Notes under the pieces: generated by a model
Told to the model about the DNA's origin: nothing
Seen by the model: only the letters and a program-made list of their open reading frames with translations
Databases searched by the model: none
Translations under genes and position numbers: made by a program
Source: Streptomyces musisoli
GTDB lineage: Bacteria; Actinomycetota; Actinomycetes; Streptomycetales; Streptomycetaceae
Assembly (NCBI RefSeq): GCF_016741855.1
Contig: NZ_JAERRH010000024.1
Location: 1-64,000, forward strand
Direction of reading: 5' to 3'
Length of the DNA: 64,000 bases
Part shown: positions 8,517-16,708 of the stretch, piece after piece
Position numbering within the stretch: the stretch's first letter is position 1
Layout: each line of letters opens with the position of its first letter

Positions 8517-9434
8517 TCAGTCACCCGTTGTGTAGTTCCACTGCTCGTCGATACCGGTGCTCCGCAGGAGGTCCTGCGCCAGTGCGGTGCGCGCCTCGAC
8601 CTCGGGGTCGTCCCGGTCGAAGAGGAGCCCCGCGATGTCCCCGCTGTGGGCCACCTGCACGCCCACGGCGCCCGAGGTGCGCGCGATGTCCCGGATCCGG
8701 TCGAAGCCGGGGACCGGCAGATGCCGCTGGTTGATCTCCGAACTCGCCGTCGCCACCGAGCCGAGCAGAGCGACGTCCTTCATCTGGATGGCGTCGCGCA
8801 GCATGTCCCGCAGGGTGGCGAACCGCTCGATCTCGGCCCCGTCGTAGCGGGCCGGCGTCAGGGTCAGCGTGTCGATGCCCTGGCCGCGGTTGGAGGGGCG
8901 CGAGCCGAAGCCGAGGACCCGCAGGGGCGGCATCCGGTAGCCGAAGTCCTCGATGACGGTGCCCTCGCGCTGCGCGAACAGCACGGTGGAGTCCTCGAAC
9001 ATCAGCGAGTCGGAGGCGGTCTCGGCGCGCACGGCGAGCCGGGCCACCTCCCGCGGCGGCAGCGGATCGGCGAACGCGTCCTTCACGGCCCAGATGGCCG
9101 ACAGCACATCGCTGGTGGAGGAGCCGAAGCCCCGGCACAACGGCACGTCCCCGGCCAGCTCCAGATGGCCGCCGACCGGTCCGGCGCCCGCCGGGACCAC
9201 CGCCCGCACGGCCAGTTCGGCCGCCCGCCGGGCCTTGCCCTTCCAGTCCGGCGACACGGTGACCCCGGTGCCGGGCGCCGGGGTGAAGGTCGCCCGCGTG
9301 GTGTGAATGGTGCAGGGCAGCGTCACGAGTCCGCGCACGAGCCCGTCGCGTCCGGTGAAGACACCTTGCAGAATCTCGCCGTGATGGACGGGGGCCGAAG
9401 CTACCCCGACACGCCAGTCGGAATGAACCACCAT
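8517..9434 (-). CDS. GHMP kinase, L-threonine kinase-like (PduX type)
   Basis: A 305-aa GHMP-family small-molecule kinase. The N-terminal segment PVHHGEILQGVF matches the start of PduX-type L-threonine kinases, and the ATP-binding motif is PLCRGFGSSTSDVLSA. The family makes O-phospho-L-threonine (PduX, cobalamin branch) or related phosphoesters. Here it is the first gene of an operon with a PLP beta-replacement enzyme and an argininosuccinate-lyase-like enzyme, so I infer that it activates threonine for conversion to 2,3-diaminobutyrate. Its ATG is preceded by a plausible promoter at about 9483-9503. The minus-strand NRPS unit upstream ends with a hairpin at 9571-9606, so the kinase operon is probably transcribed separately. 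Confidence 0.85.
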   Translation of the reverse strand: MVVHSDWRVGVASAPVHHGEILQGVFTGRDGLVRGLVTLPCTIHTTRATFTPAPGTGVTVSPDWKGKARRAAELAVRAVVPAGAGPVGGHLELAGDVPLCRGFGSSTSDVLSAIWAVKDAFADPLPPREVARLAVRAETASDSLMFEDSTVLFAQREGTVIEDFGYRMPPLRVLGFGSRPSNRGQGIDTLTLTPARYDGAEIERFATLRDMLRDAIQMKDVALLGSVATASSEINQRHLPVPGFDRIRDIARTSGAVGVQVAHSGDIAGLLFDRDDPEVEARTALAQDLLRSTGIDEQWNYTTGD

Positions 9435-9482
9435 GTCCTTGACCCTCTGTTGCCGGTGTAGCCGTGACCTGCGGACACCATC

Positions 9483-9503
9483 ACGCTACGGAGGCCGGAA
9501 CCC
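9483..9503 (-). promoter_or_regulatory. Putative promoter of the diaminobutyrate-type operon with one SARP-like heptamer
   Basis: On the minus strand, GGGTTCC (9503-9497) is followed by exactly 8 bp and then TAGCGT (9488-9483), a TANNNT -10 hexamer. This is the spacing known for the 3'-most heptamer in SARP/AfsR target promoters. The next heptamer 11 bp upstream is poor, so this is only suggestive. The -10 lies about 50 bp before the kinase ATG. Confidence 0.35.
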
Positions 9504-9570
9504 GCCTTCCGGCGGCAAGGGCGGCAGGTTGTGGGCGGTTGGCGGCGGAGCCGTGTCCCGGGCGCGCGAA

Positions 9571-9606
9571 AGTGCCCGGACCCGCCGTGACGGCAGGTCC
9601 GGGCAC
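9571..9606 (-). terminator. Hairpin after the minus-strand NRPS unit
   Basis: The arms AGTGCCCGGACC and GGTCCGGGCACT pair perfectly over 12 bp. After one mismatched pair, GCCG and CGGC extend the stem, closing on a TGA loop. It begins 17 bases after the NRPS stop at 9623. No T-tract follows, which is usual for Streptomyces terminators. It separates the NRPS unit from the kinase operon. Confidence 0.75.
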
Positions 9607-9622
9607 TCCCGGTGCGGCGGGG

Positions 9623-12600
9623 TCAGCGGCGCGCGCCCCGCAGCTGCTCGCCCAGCACCTTGCCGATCTCCCGGAGCGGCTCGGCGCCGGTCAGCTCCCA
9701 GTGCTCGCAGTCGATGTCGTACTCCTCGATGTGGCCGGAAATGTACGGCGCCCAGGAGTCGGCGCCGGTGGCCGCGGCCGGCGTGCGGAGGGCGTTGAAG
9801 AACACCGCGTCGCCGCCGAACCGCAGCTCGGGCACGTACCGGTAGCGCAGGTGCAGATGCGCGGTCGTGGCCTCGACGACCGCGGCGGCCTGGGCCGGGT
9901 CCAGGGCGCCCAGGATCGGGTCCTCGCGCCGCAGCACGCCGGCGAGTTCGGCCGGGTCCGGCGCCGAGCCGGCGCATGCGACGTCGATTTCGGCGCCGCG
10001 GGTGCCGAGGAACGCCGTGAGGACCTCGCGTCCGTCGACGGCCGGGGCGGTGAAGCCGTCGGGCAGCGGATAGGCGTCCAGGAGCCCGAGCAGGGCCACC
10101 TCCTCGCCGAGCGCCTCCAGGCGGGCCGCGATCGCGTGCGCCACGAGTCCGCCGAAGGACCAGCCGAGCAGGTGGTACGGGCCGTGCGGCTGGACGGAGC
10201 GGATCTCGGCCACATAGGTGTCGGCCATCTCCGCCATGCTCCCGGGCCGCAGCGCCGGGTCGGTCAACTCCCGTGCCTGGAGGCCGATCAGCGGCCGGTC
10301 GCCGAGGTGCCTGAGCAGTCCGGCGTAGCACCAGCTCATCCCGGAGACCGGGTGGACGCAGAACAGCGGCGGCTCGTCGGTGTCCGACGCGGCCCGGATG
10401 GGCAGCAGCGTCTCCAGCGGGTCACCGCCCGCGTTCTCGCCGATGTGCTCGGCGAGCAGGGCGGGGGTCGGGTGCTGGAACAGGTCCCGGATGGTGACCG
10501 GGGTGTCCCAGACGGCGCGGATCCGGCCGATGAGCCGGGTGGCGAGCAGGGAGTGCCCGCCCAGGTGGAAGAAGTGGTCGTCGATGGTGACCGAGGGGAC
10601 GCCGAGCACGGCCGTGTACAGGCCGCACAGGATCTCCTCGGCGGGGGTGCGCGGCGCCCGTCCGCCGCTCGTCCCGGTCCGCGGCGGCTCGGGCAGGGCG
10701 CGCCGGTCCAGCTTGCCGTTCACGGTGAGCGGCAGGGCGTCGAGGGCGACGACGGTGGCGGGCACCATGTACTCGGGCAGGGCGGCGGCCGCGTGCCGGC
10801 GCAGCTCGGCCGGGTCCACCGGGTCCGCCTTCGCGTCGGCGGCCACCACGTACGCCACCAGCCGCTTGTCGCCCGGCCGGTCCTCCCGGATCAGCACCGC
10901 GGCCTGGGCGAGCGACGGGTGCCGCAGCAGCGCGGACTCGATCTCGCCGGGCTCGATGCGGAACCCGCGCAGTTTGATCTGCTGGTCGGCCCGTCCCAGG
11001 TACTCCAGTGCGCCGTCCTGGCTCCAGCGGGCCAGGTCCCCGGTGCGGTACATCCGTGCGCCCGGCGCCCCGTGCGGGTCGGCCACGAAGCGTTCGGCGC
11101 TCAGCACCGGCTGGCCGATGTAGCCGTGGGCCAGGCCGTGCCCGGCGACGTACAGCTCCCCGGGTACGCCCGGCGGCAGCAGCCGCAGGTTCTCGTCGAG
11201 GACGTAGGCGTGCTTGCCGGCGACGGGCCGGCCGATGGGGATGGCGGGCGCGGCCGCGGTGATGGTGTGGGCGGTGGTGAAGCCCATGCTCTCCGCCGGG
11301 CCGTAGCCGTTGACCAGGTGGAGGTGGGGGTGGTCGGCCAGGGCCTTGGCGGTGTGCGCGGGGGAGGCCGCCTCGCCGGCCGTCATGGCCTCCCGCACCT
11401 GGGCGAAGACGGCCGGGTGCTCGTCGAGCATGTGGTTGAACAGGCTCGCCGACATCTGCAACGTGGTGATCCGGTGCTTCTCGACGAGTTCCGCGATCCG
11501 GTGCGGGTCGGTGTGCTGACCGGGTTGCAGCACGCACACCCCGCCGTGCAGCAGGGGCCCGAACACCTCCAGCGCGAACGCGTCCCAGGACACCGGTGAA
11601 CTCTGGAGATAGGTCTGCTCGGGACCGAAGTCGAGGTAGTCCGGTCCGAGGAAGGTGGCCGCGAGCGCCCGGTGCGAGGCCGCGACCCCCTTGGGTGTCC
11701 CGGTCGAGCCCGAGGTGAACATGACGCAGGCGGTGGCCTCCGGGTGCCCGCCGGTCTCGACGGGCGTGCCCGGCAGGGCGCTGATCGCGGGCGCGTCCAC
11801 GGTCAGGTCGATCAGCGGCGCCTCGGTGGGCAGCGCGACCAGGTGGCTCTGGCTGACCAGGGCGGACGGCCGCGTCTGGGCCAGCACGGTGGTGAGGCGC
11901 TCGGCCGGGAACTGCGGGTCGAGCACGGTGTATCCGGCGCCGGCCTTCAGGACCGCGAGGATCGCGGCGATCAGGTGCGGGGAGCGCTCCAGGTGCAGGG
12001 CGACCAGGCTGCCCGGTGCGACTCCGCGCGCGGTGAGGTGCCGGGCCAGCCGGTTGGACCACGTGTCCAGTTCGGCGTACGTCAGCCGCTGCTCCTCGTG
12101 GACCAGCGCGAGGGAGTCCGGGGTGCGGGCCGCCTGCCCGGCGAAGAGTCCGTCGAGGCCGAGGGCCGGGGCCGGGGTGGGCGCACCGCTCCACTCCAGC
12201 ACCCGCCGGCGCTCGTCCCCGGACAGCAGCTCCAGCTCCGCCACCGGTACTTCGGGGGCGGCGACGGCGGCCTCCAGCAGCCGGACGAGACGGTCGGCGG
12301 TCGCCTCGACGGTGCGGGCGTCGTACAGGTCGGTGGCGTACTCGACGGTGATGTCCAGGCCGCCCGGCTCGCCCGCCGCGTCCCGGTGCTCGGCGAACGC
12401 GAAGGTGAGGTCGAACTTCGCGACCGAGGCCGACGGGAACAGGAACCGTCCTTCCAGTTCGCCGAGCCGGGGCGCCTCGGCGGCGGCGTCGCCGACGGTG
12501 AGCATGACCTGGAAGAGGGAGTGCCGGGCCGTGGTGCGCTCGGGGTTGAGGACCTCGACGAGCCGGTCGAAGGGGAGGTCCTGGTGGGCCCAGGCGGCCA

Positions 12601-15600
12601 GGTCGGTCTCGCGGACCCGGGTCAGCAGCTCGCGGAAGCTCGGGCCGCCGCTCAGGTCGGTGCGCAGGACGAGGGTGTTGACGAAGAAGCCGACGAGGTC
12701 GTCGAGCTTCTGGTCCGTGCGGCCGGCGACCGGGGAGCCGAGCGGGATGTCGTGGCCGGCGCCGGAGCGGGAGAGCAGCGCCGACACGGCGGCCTGGGCG
12801 GCCATGAACAGGGTGGCGCCGGTGTCCTGGGCCAGGGCGGTGAGCGCCCGGTGGAGCCGGGCGTCGCCGTGCACGGTGTGCGTGGTCCCCCGGTTGGAGG
12901 GCGTCGCCGGGCGGGCCCGGTCCGTCGGGAGGGTGGCCTCCTCCGGCAGCTCGGCCAGGGCGGTCTTCCAGTAGTCGAGCTGGCGTTCCTCGTCCGTGTC
13001 GATGAGCTGCTGCTGCCACAGCGCGTAGTCGGCGTACTGGACGGGCAGCGGCTCCCAGTCGGGTGCCTGCCCCTGGGTGCGGGCGGCGTAGGCGGCGGAC
13101 AGGTCACGGAAGAGGGGGGCGTTGGACCAGCCGTCGGAGGCGATGTGGTGGATCACCAGCGAGAGCACGTGCGTCTGCTCGCCGAGCCGGAACAGGTGTG
13201 CCCGGAAGGGGAGTTCGCCGGCGAGGTCGAAGGTGCGCGCGGCCTCCGCGTGGAGCAGCCCGGTCAGGTCCTGCTCGGTGGCGGCGGTGAGCGGCAGCCT
13301 CACCGGGGCGCCCGGCAGGACGTGCTGGTACGGGCTGTTCTCGTGGACCGGGTAGACCGTGCGCAGGCTCTCGTGCCGGGCCACGAGGTCGGTGAGCGCC
13401 TGGCGCAGGGCCTCCCGGTCCAGCTCGCCGGTGAGGCGCAGGGCCATCGGGATGTTGTACGTCGCCGACGGGCCCTCCATCTGGTCCAGGAACCACAGCC
13501 GCTGCTGGGCCGAGGACAGCGGCACCCGTTCCGGGCGTTCCTGCGGGGCGAGGGCCGGCCGCCGGGTGTCACCGTTCGCCGCGGTGAGCCGCTCGGCGAG
13601 CAGGGCGACCGTCGGGTACTGGAACAGGTCGCGGATGGTGATCTCGGCGTCCCACACGGCACGGATGCGGCTGATGAGCCGGGTGGCGAGCAGCGAGTGC
13701 CCGCCGCGGCGGAAGAAGTGGTCGTCGATGGTGGCCGACGGCAGCCCCAGCACGGCCGCGAACAGCCCGCACAGCACCTCCTCGGCCGGGGTGCGGGGAG
13801 CCCGTCCCCCGCTGTCCGCGCTCTGCCTGGGCGCGGGCAGCGCTCGCCGGTCGATCTTGCCGTTGGTGGTCAGCGGCAGCGCGTCGAGGACCACGAACGC
13901 CGACGGGACCATGTATTCGGGCAGGGCGGCGGAGATCTCCCGCTGCACCTCCTCCCCGTCCAGCCGCTCGTCCTGGGCGGCGACGAGGTAGGCGACGAGC
14001 CGCTTGTCGCCGGGCCGGTCCTCGCGGACGACGACCGTGGCCTGGGCGACGGAGGCGTGCGCGGTCAGCGCGCTCTCGATCTCGCCCGGTTCGATGCGGA
14101 AGCCGCGGAGCTTGACCTGCTGGTCGGCCCGGCCCAGGTACTCCAGCGAGCCCTCGTGGTTCCAGCGGACCAGGTCGCCGGTGCGGTACATGCGCTGGCC
14201 CAAGGGGCCGTACGGGTCCGCGACGAAGCGTTCCGCCGTCATCTGGGGGCGGTTGAGGTAGCCCTGGGCGAGGCCCGCGCCCGCGATGTACAGCTCGCCG
14301 GGGGTGCCGGGCGGCACCAGCCGCAGCGCGGGGTCCAGGACGTACAGCCGGTGGTTGTCGAGTGCCTCGCCGATCGGGACGGTGCCCGGGTGGTCGAAGG
14401 GGCGGCGGATGCGGTGGGTGGCGGCGAAGGTGGTGGTCTCCGTCGGGCCGTAGCCGTTGACGACGGTCGTGTCCGGGCAGTGCTCGTGGATACGGCGCAC
14501 GGCCTCCGGCGGTACGACGTCGCCGCCCGCCCACACCTCCCGGACGGTGGCGAAGGCGTCGGGTGCCTCCTCCGCCATGACCCGGAACAGGCCCGCCGTC
14601 AGCCACAGGCTCGTGATGCCGTAGGTGTCGATCAGCCGCCGGTAGCCCGCCGGGTCGAGGTGGCCGGGCGGTGCGACGACGAGGGTGCCGCCGTTGAGCC
14701 ACGGCACCCAGATCTCGTACGTCGACGCGTCGAACGCGGCCGGCGAGTGGAACAGCACCCGGCGGTGGTGGCCGCCCGCGTACCGGGACTGGGCGGCCAG
14801 GTCGGCGACGTTGCGGTGGGTGACGGCGACGCCCTTCGGGATGCCGGTCGAGCCCGAGGTGAACATGGCGTACACCGGCTCGTCAGGGTGGGCGGCGGGC
14901 ACCGGCGCGGTGGCGGGCAGGCCCTCCGGGACCGAGGTGCCGTCCAGGACGACGACGCGGGCCGAGGTGGCGGCGGCCACCGGGTGGTCGGCCAGCGCCT
15001 CGTCGGTGAGCAGCACCGGGGCCCCGGTGTCGGTGAGGATCTGCATCAGACGGGTGTCCGGGTCGGTGGTGTTCAGCGGCGCGTACACCGCGCCCGCCTT
15101 CACCACCCCCAGCAGTGCGGTGAGCAGCCCGGCCGAGCGTTCCATCAGGACGGCGACCACGTCACCGCGCCGGATCCCGAGGCCGACCAGGTGGTGGGCG
15201 TAGCGGTTGGTGAGTTCGTCCAGCTCGGCATAGCTGAAGTCCTGGTACTCGTCGACCATCGCGACCGCGTCCGGGGTGCGGGCGGCCTGCGCGGAGAACA
15301 GCTCGGCGAGGCTCGCGTCCGGGGTGCCGGTGGCCGGGCCCGCCCACTCCTCGAGGAGTTGCCGGCGCTCGTGCTCGCCGAGCAGGTCGAGGACGGACAG
15401 CGGGGTGTCCGGCGAGGTCAGCACCGACTCCAGGAGCCGCCGCAGCCGGGCCATGAGGGCGTCGATCGTGCGGTCCTCGTACAGGTCGGTGGCGTACTCG
15501 ATGGTGATGTCCAGGCCGTGGGGGCGCCCGTCCCGGGTGCGGTGCTCGGCGAATCCGAAGGTGAGGTCGAACTTGGCGATCTGAAGCTCGTTGTACTCGG

Positions 15601-16708
15601 TCCGGGCGTCCAGACCGGGGAAGCCGACCGTGTCCGAACCGGCCTCGCCGAGGGTGAGCATGACCTGGAACAGGGGGTGCCGGGACGCGGACCGTTCCGG
15701 GTTGAGCACCTCCACCAGCCGGTCGAAGGGCAGGTCCTGGTGGTTCCAGGCGGCCAGGTCGGTCTTGCGCACCCGGTCGAGCAGCTCGCGGAAGCTCGGG
15801 TCGCCGCTCAGGTCGGTGCGCAGCACGAGCGTGTTGACGAAGAAGCCGACCAGACCGTCCAGCGCCTCGTCGATCCGCCCGGAGACCGGTGAGCCGAGCG
15901 GGATGTCGAGCCCGGCGCCGGAGCGGGACAGCACGGTCGCGACCGCCGCCTGCACCGCCATGAACAGGGTGGCCCCCGACTCCCGCGCCAGGTGCGTGAG
16001 CCCGGTGTGCAGGTCGGCCGGCAGGTGGTCGGTGCGCAGACCGCCGCGGTAGGAGGCGGCGGCCGGGCGGGGGCGGTCGGCGGGGAGCGTGGCCTCCTCG
16101 GGAAGCCCTTCCAGCGCCTCCTGCCAGAAGGCGAGCTGCCGCGCACCGGTGCTCTCCGGGTCGTCGGCCTCGCCGAGCAGCTCCTGCTGCCACAGGGTGT
16201 AGTCGGCGTACTGCACCGGCAGCGGCTCCCAGCCGGGGACCAGTCCCTGGGCGCGCGCCCCGTAGGCGGTGGCCAGGTCGGCGAGCAGCGGGCCGGTCGA
16301 GCCGCCGTCGGTGACGATGTGGTGCATCACCACCAGCAGCACGTGCTCCCGCTCGCCCAGCGCGATGAGCCGCGCCCGTATCGGCAGGTCGGCCGCGAGG
16401 TGGAAGACCTGCGCGGACTCCTCGGCGAGTACGGCCGCCAGCGTCTCACCGGTCGCCGGCACCACCGGCAGCTCGAACTCCACCTCCTGCTCGTCGAGGA
16501 TGTGCTGGTACGGCGTCCCGTTCCGGTCCGGGAACAGCGTCCGCAGGCTCTCGTGCCGGCCGATCACATCGGTGATCGCCGACTTCAGTGCTCCCCGGTC
16601 GAGTCCACCGGTCAGCCGGACGGCCAGGGGGATGTTGTAGGTCGTCGAGGGGCCCTCCATCTGGGCGATGAACCACAGACGTTGCTGGGCGAAGGACAAG
16701 GGGATCAC
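9623..16708 (-). CDS. NRPS, C-A-T-C-A-T-TE (modules 5 and 6 with release)
   Basis: A 2361-aa two-module NRPS that ends the minus-strand line. Domains: C (1-440, HHIVTDG), A (455-970), T (Ser1005 in GGHSLLA), C (1060-1490, HHIASDG), A (1510-2020), T (Ser2053), thioesterase (2090-2361, GWSFGG with Ser2184). Both C domains look LCL type and there is no epimerase. The module-5 pocket read by eye is D-A-Y-W-W-G-G-T-F-K, close to known valine codes. Module 6 has an unusual WDAFALE core and reads D-A-L-Q-M-A-G-G-F-K, which I cannot assign. I chose the GTG at 16708, overlapping the upstream NRPS stop as GTGA. The open frame runs further upstream, but only as a shadow of that gene. Confidence 0.95.
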   Translation of the reverse strand: MIPLSFAQQRLWFIAQMEGPSTTYNIPLAVRLTGGLDRGALKSAITDVIGRHESLRTLFPDRNGTPYQHILDEQEVEFELPVVPATGETLAAVLAEESAQVFHLAADLPIRARLIALGEREHVLLVVMHHIVTDGGSTGPLLADLATAYGARAQGLVPGWEPLPVQYADYTLWQQELLGEADDPESTGARQLAFWQEALEGLPEEATLPADRPRPAAASYRGGLRTDHLPADLHTGLTHLARESGATLFMAVQAAVATVLSRSGAGLDIPLGSPVSGRIDEALDGLVGFFVNTLVLRTDLSGDPSFRELLDRVRKTDLAAWNHQDLPFDRLVEVLNPERSASRHPLFQVMLTLGEAGSDTVGFPGLDARTEYNELQIAKFDLTFGFAEHRTRDGRPHGLDITIEYATDLYEDRTIDALMARLRRLLESVLTSPDTPLSVLDLLGEHERRQLLEEWAGPATGTPDASLAELFSAQAARTPDAVAMVDEYQDFSYAELDELTNRYAHHLVGLGIRRGDVVAVLMERSAGLLTALLGVVKAGAVYAPLNTTDPDTRLMQILTDTGAPVLLTDEALADHPVAAATSARVVVLDGTSVPEGLPATAPVPAAHPDEPVYAMFTSGSTGIPKGVAVTHRNVADLAAQSRYAGGHHRRVLFHSPAAFDASTYEIWVPWLNGGTLVVAPPGHLDPAGYRRLIDTYGITSLWLTAGLFRVMAEEAPDAFATVREVWAGGDVVPPEAVRRIHEHCPDTTVVNGYGPTETTTFAATHRIRRPFDHPGTVPIGEALDNHRLYVLDPALRLVPPGTPGELYIAGAGLAQGYLNRPQMTAERFVADPYGPLGQRMYRTGDLVRWNHEGSLEYLGRADQQVKLRGFRIEPGEIESALTAHASVAQATVVVREDRPGDKRLVAYLVAAQDERLDGEEVQREISAALPEYMVPSAFVVLDALPLTTNGKIDRRALPAPRQSADSGGRAPRTPAEEVLCGLFAAVLGLPSATIDDHFFRRGGHSLLATRLISRIRAVWDAEITIRDLFQYPTVALLAERLTAANGDTRRPALAPQERPERVPLSSAQQRLWFLDQMEGPSATYNIPMALRLTGELDREALRQALTDLVARHESLRTVYPVHENSPYQHVLPGAPVRLPLTAATEQDLTGLLHAEAARTFDLAGELPFRAHLFRLGEQTHVLSLVIHHIASDGWSNAPLFRDLSAAYAARTQGQAPDWEPLPVQYADYALWQQQLIDTDEERQLDYWKTALAELPEEATLPTDRARPATPSNRGTTHTVHGDARLHRALTALAQDTGATLFMAAQAAVSALLSRSGAGHDIPLGSPVAGRTDQKLDDLVGFFVNTLVLRTDLSGGPSFRELLTRVRETDLAAWAHQDLPFDRLVEVLNPERTTARHSLFQVMLTVGDAAAEAPRLGELEGRFLFPSASVAKFDLTFAFAEHRDAAGEPGGLDITVEYATDLYDARTVEATADRLVRLLEAAVAAPEVPVAELELLSGDERRRVLEWSGAPTPAPALGLDGLFAGQAARTPDSLALVHEEQRLTYAELDTWSNRLARHLTARGVAPGSLVALHLERSPHLIAAILAVLKAGAGYTVLDPQFPAERLTTVLAQTRPSALVSQSHLVALPTEAPLIDLTVDAPAISALPGTPVETGGHPEATACVMFTSGSTGTPKGVAASHRALAATFLGPDYLDFGPEQTYLQSSPVSWDAFALEVFGPLLHGGVCVLQPGQHTDPHRIAELVEKHRITTLQMSASLFNHMLDEHPAVFAQVREAMTAGEAASPAHTAKALADHPHLHLVNGYGPAESMGFTTAHTITAAAPAIPIGRPVAGKHAYVLDENLRLLPPGVPGELYVAGHGLAHGYIGQPVLSAERFVADPHGAPGARMYRTGDLARWSQDGALEYLGRADQQIKLRGFRIEPGEIESALLRHPSLAQAAVLIREDRPGDKRLVAYVVAADAKADPVDPAELRRHAAAALPEYMVPATVVALDALPLTVNGKLDRRALPEPPRTGTSGGRAPRTPAEEILCGLYTAVLGVPSVTIDDHFFHLGGHSLLATRLIGRIRAVWDTPVTIRDLFQHPTPALLAEHIGENAGGDPLETLLPIRAASDTDEPPLFCVHPVSGMSWCYAGLLRHLGDRPLIGLQARELTDPALRPGSMAEMADTYVAEIRSVQPHGPYHLLGWSFGGLVAHAIAARLEALGEEVALLGLLDAYPLPDGFTAPAVDGREVLTAFLGTRGAEIDVACAGSAPDPAELAGVLRREDPILGALDPAQAAAVVEATTAHLHLRYRYVPELRFGGDAVFFNALRTPAAATGADSWAPYISGHIEEYDIDCEHWELTGAEPLREIGKVLGEQLRGARR
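12535..12778. repeat. Near-identical C-domain segment (copy of 25185-25428)
   Basis: About 240 bp inside the module-6 C domain match the module-2 C domain of the other NRPS at a constant offset of 12650 bp, with only a few mismatches. It encodes the region around LAAWAHQDLPFDRLVEVLNP through GFFVNTLVLRTDLSGGPSF. The rest of the two C domains is clearly less alike, which points to gene conversion or duplication. Confidence 0.7.
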
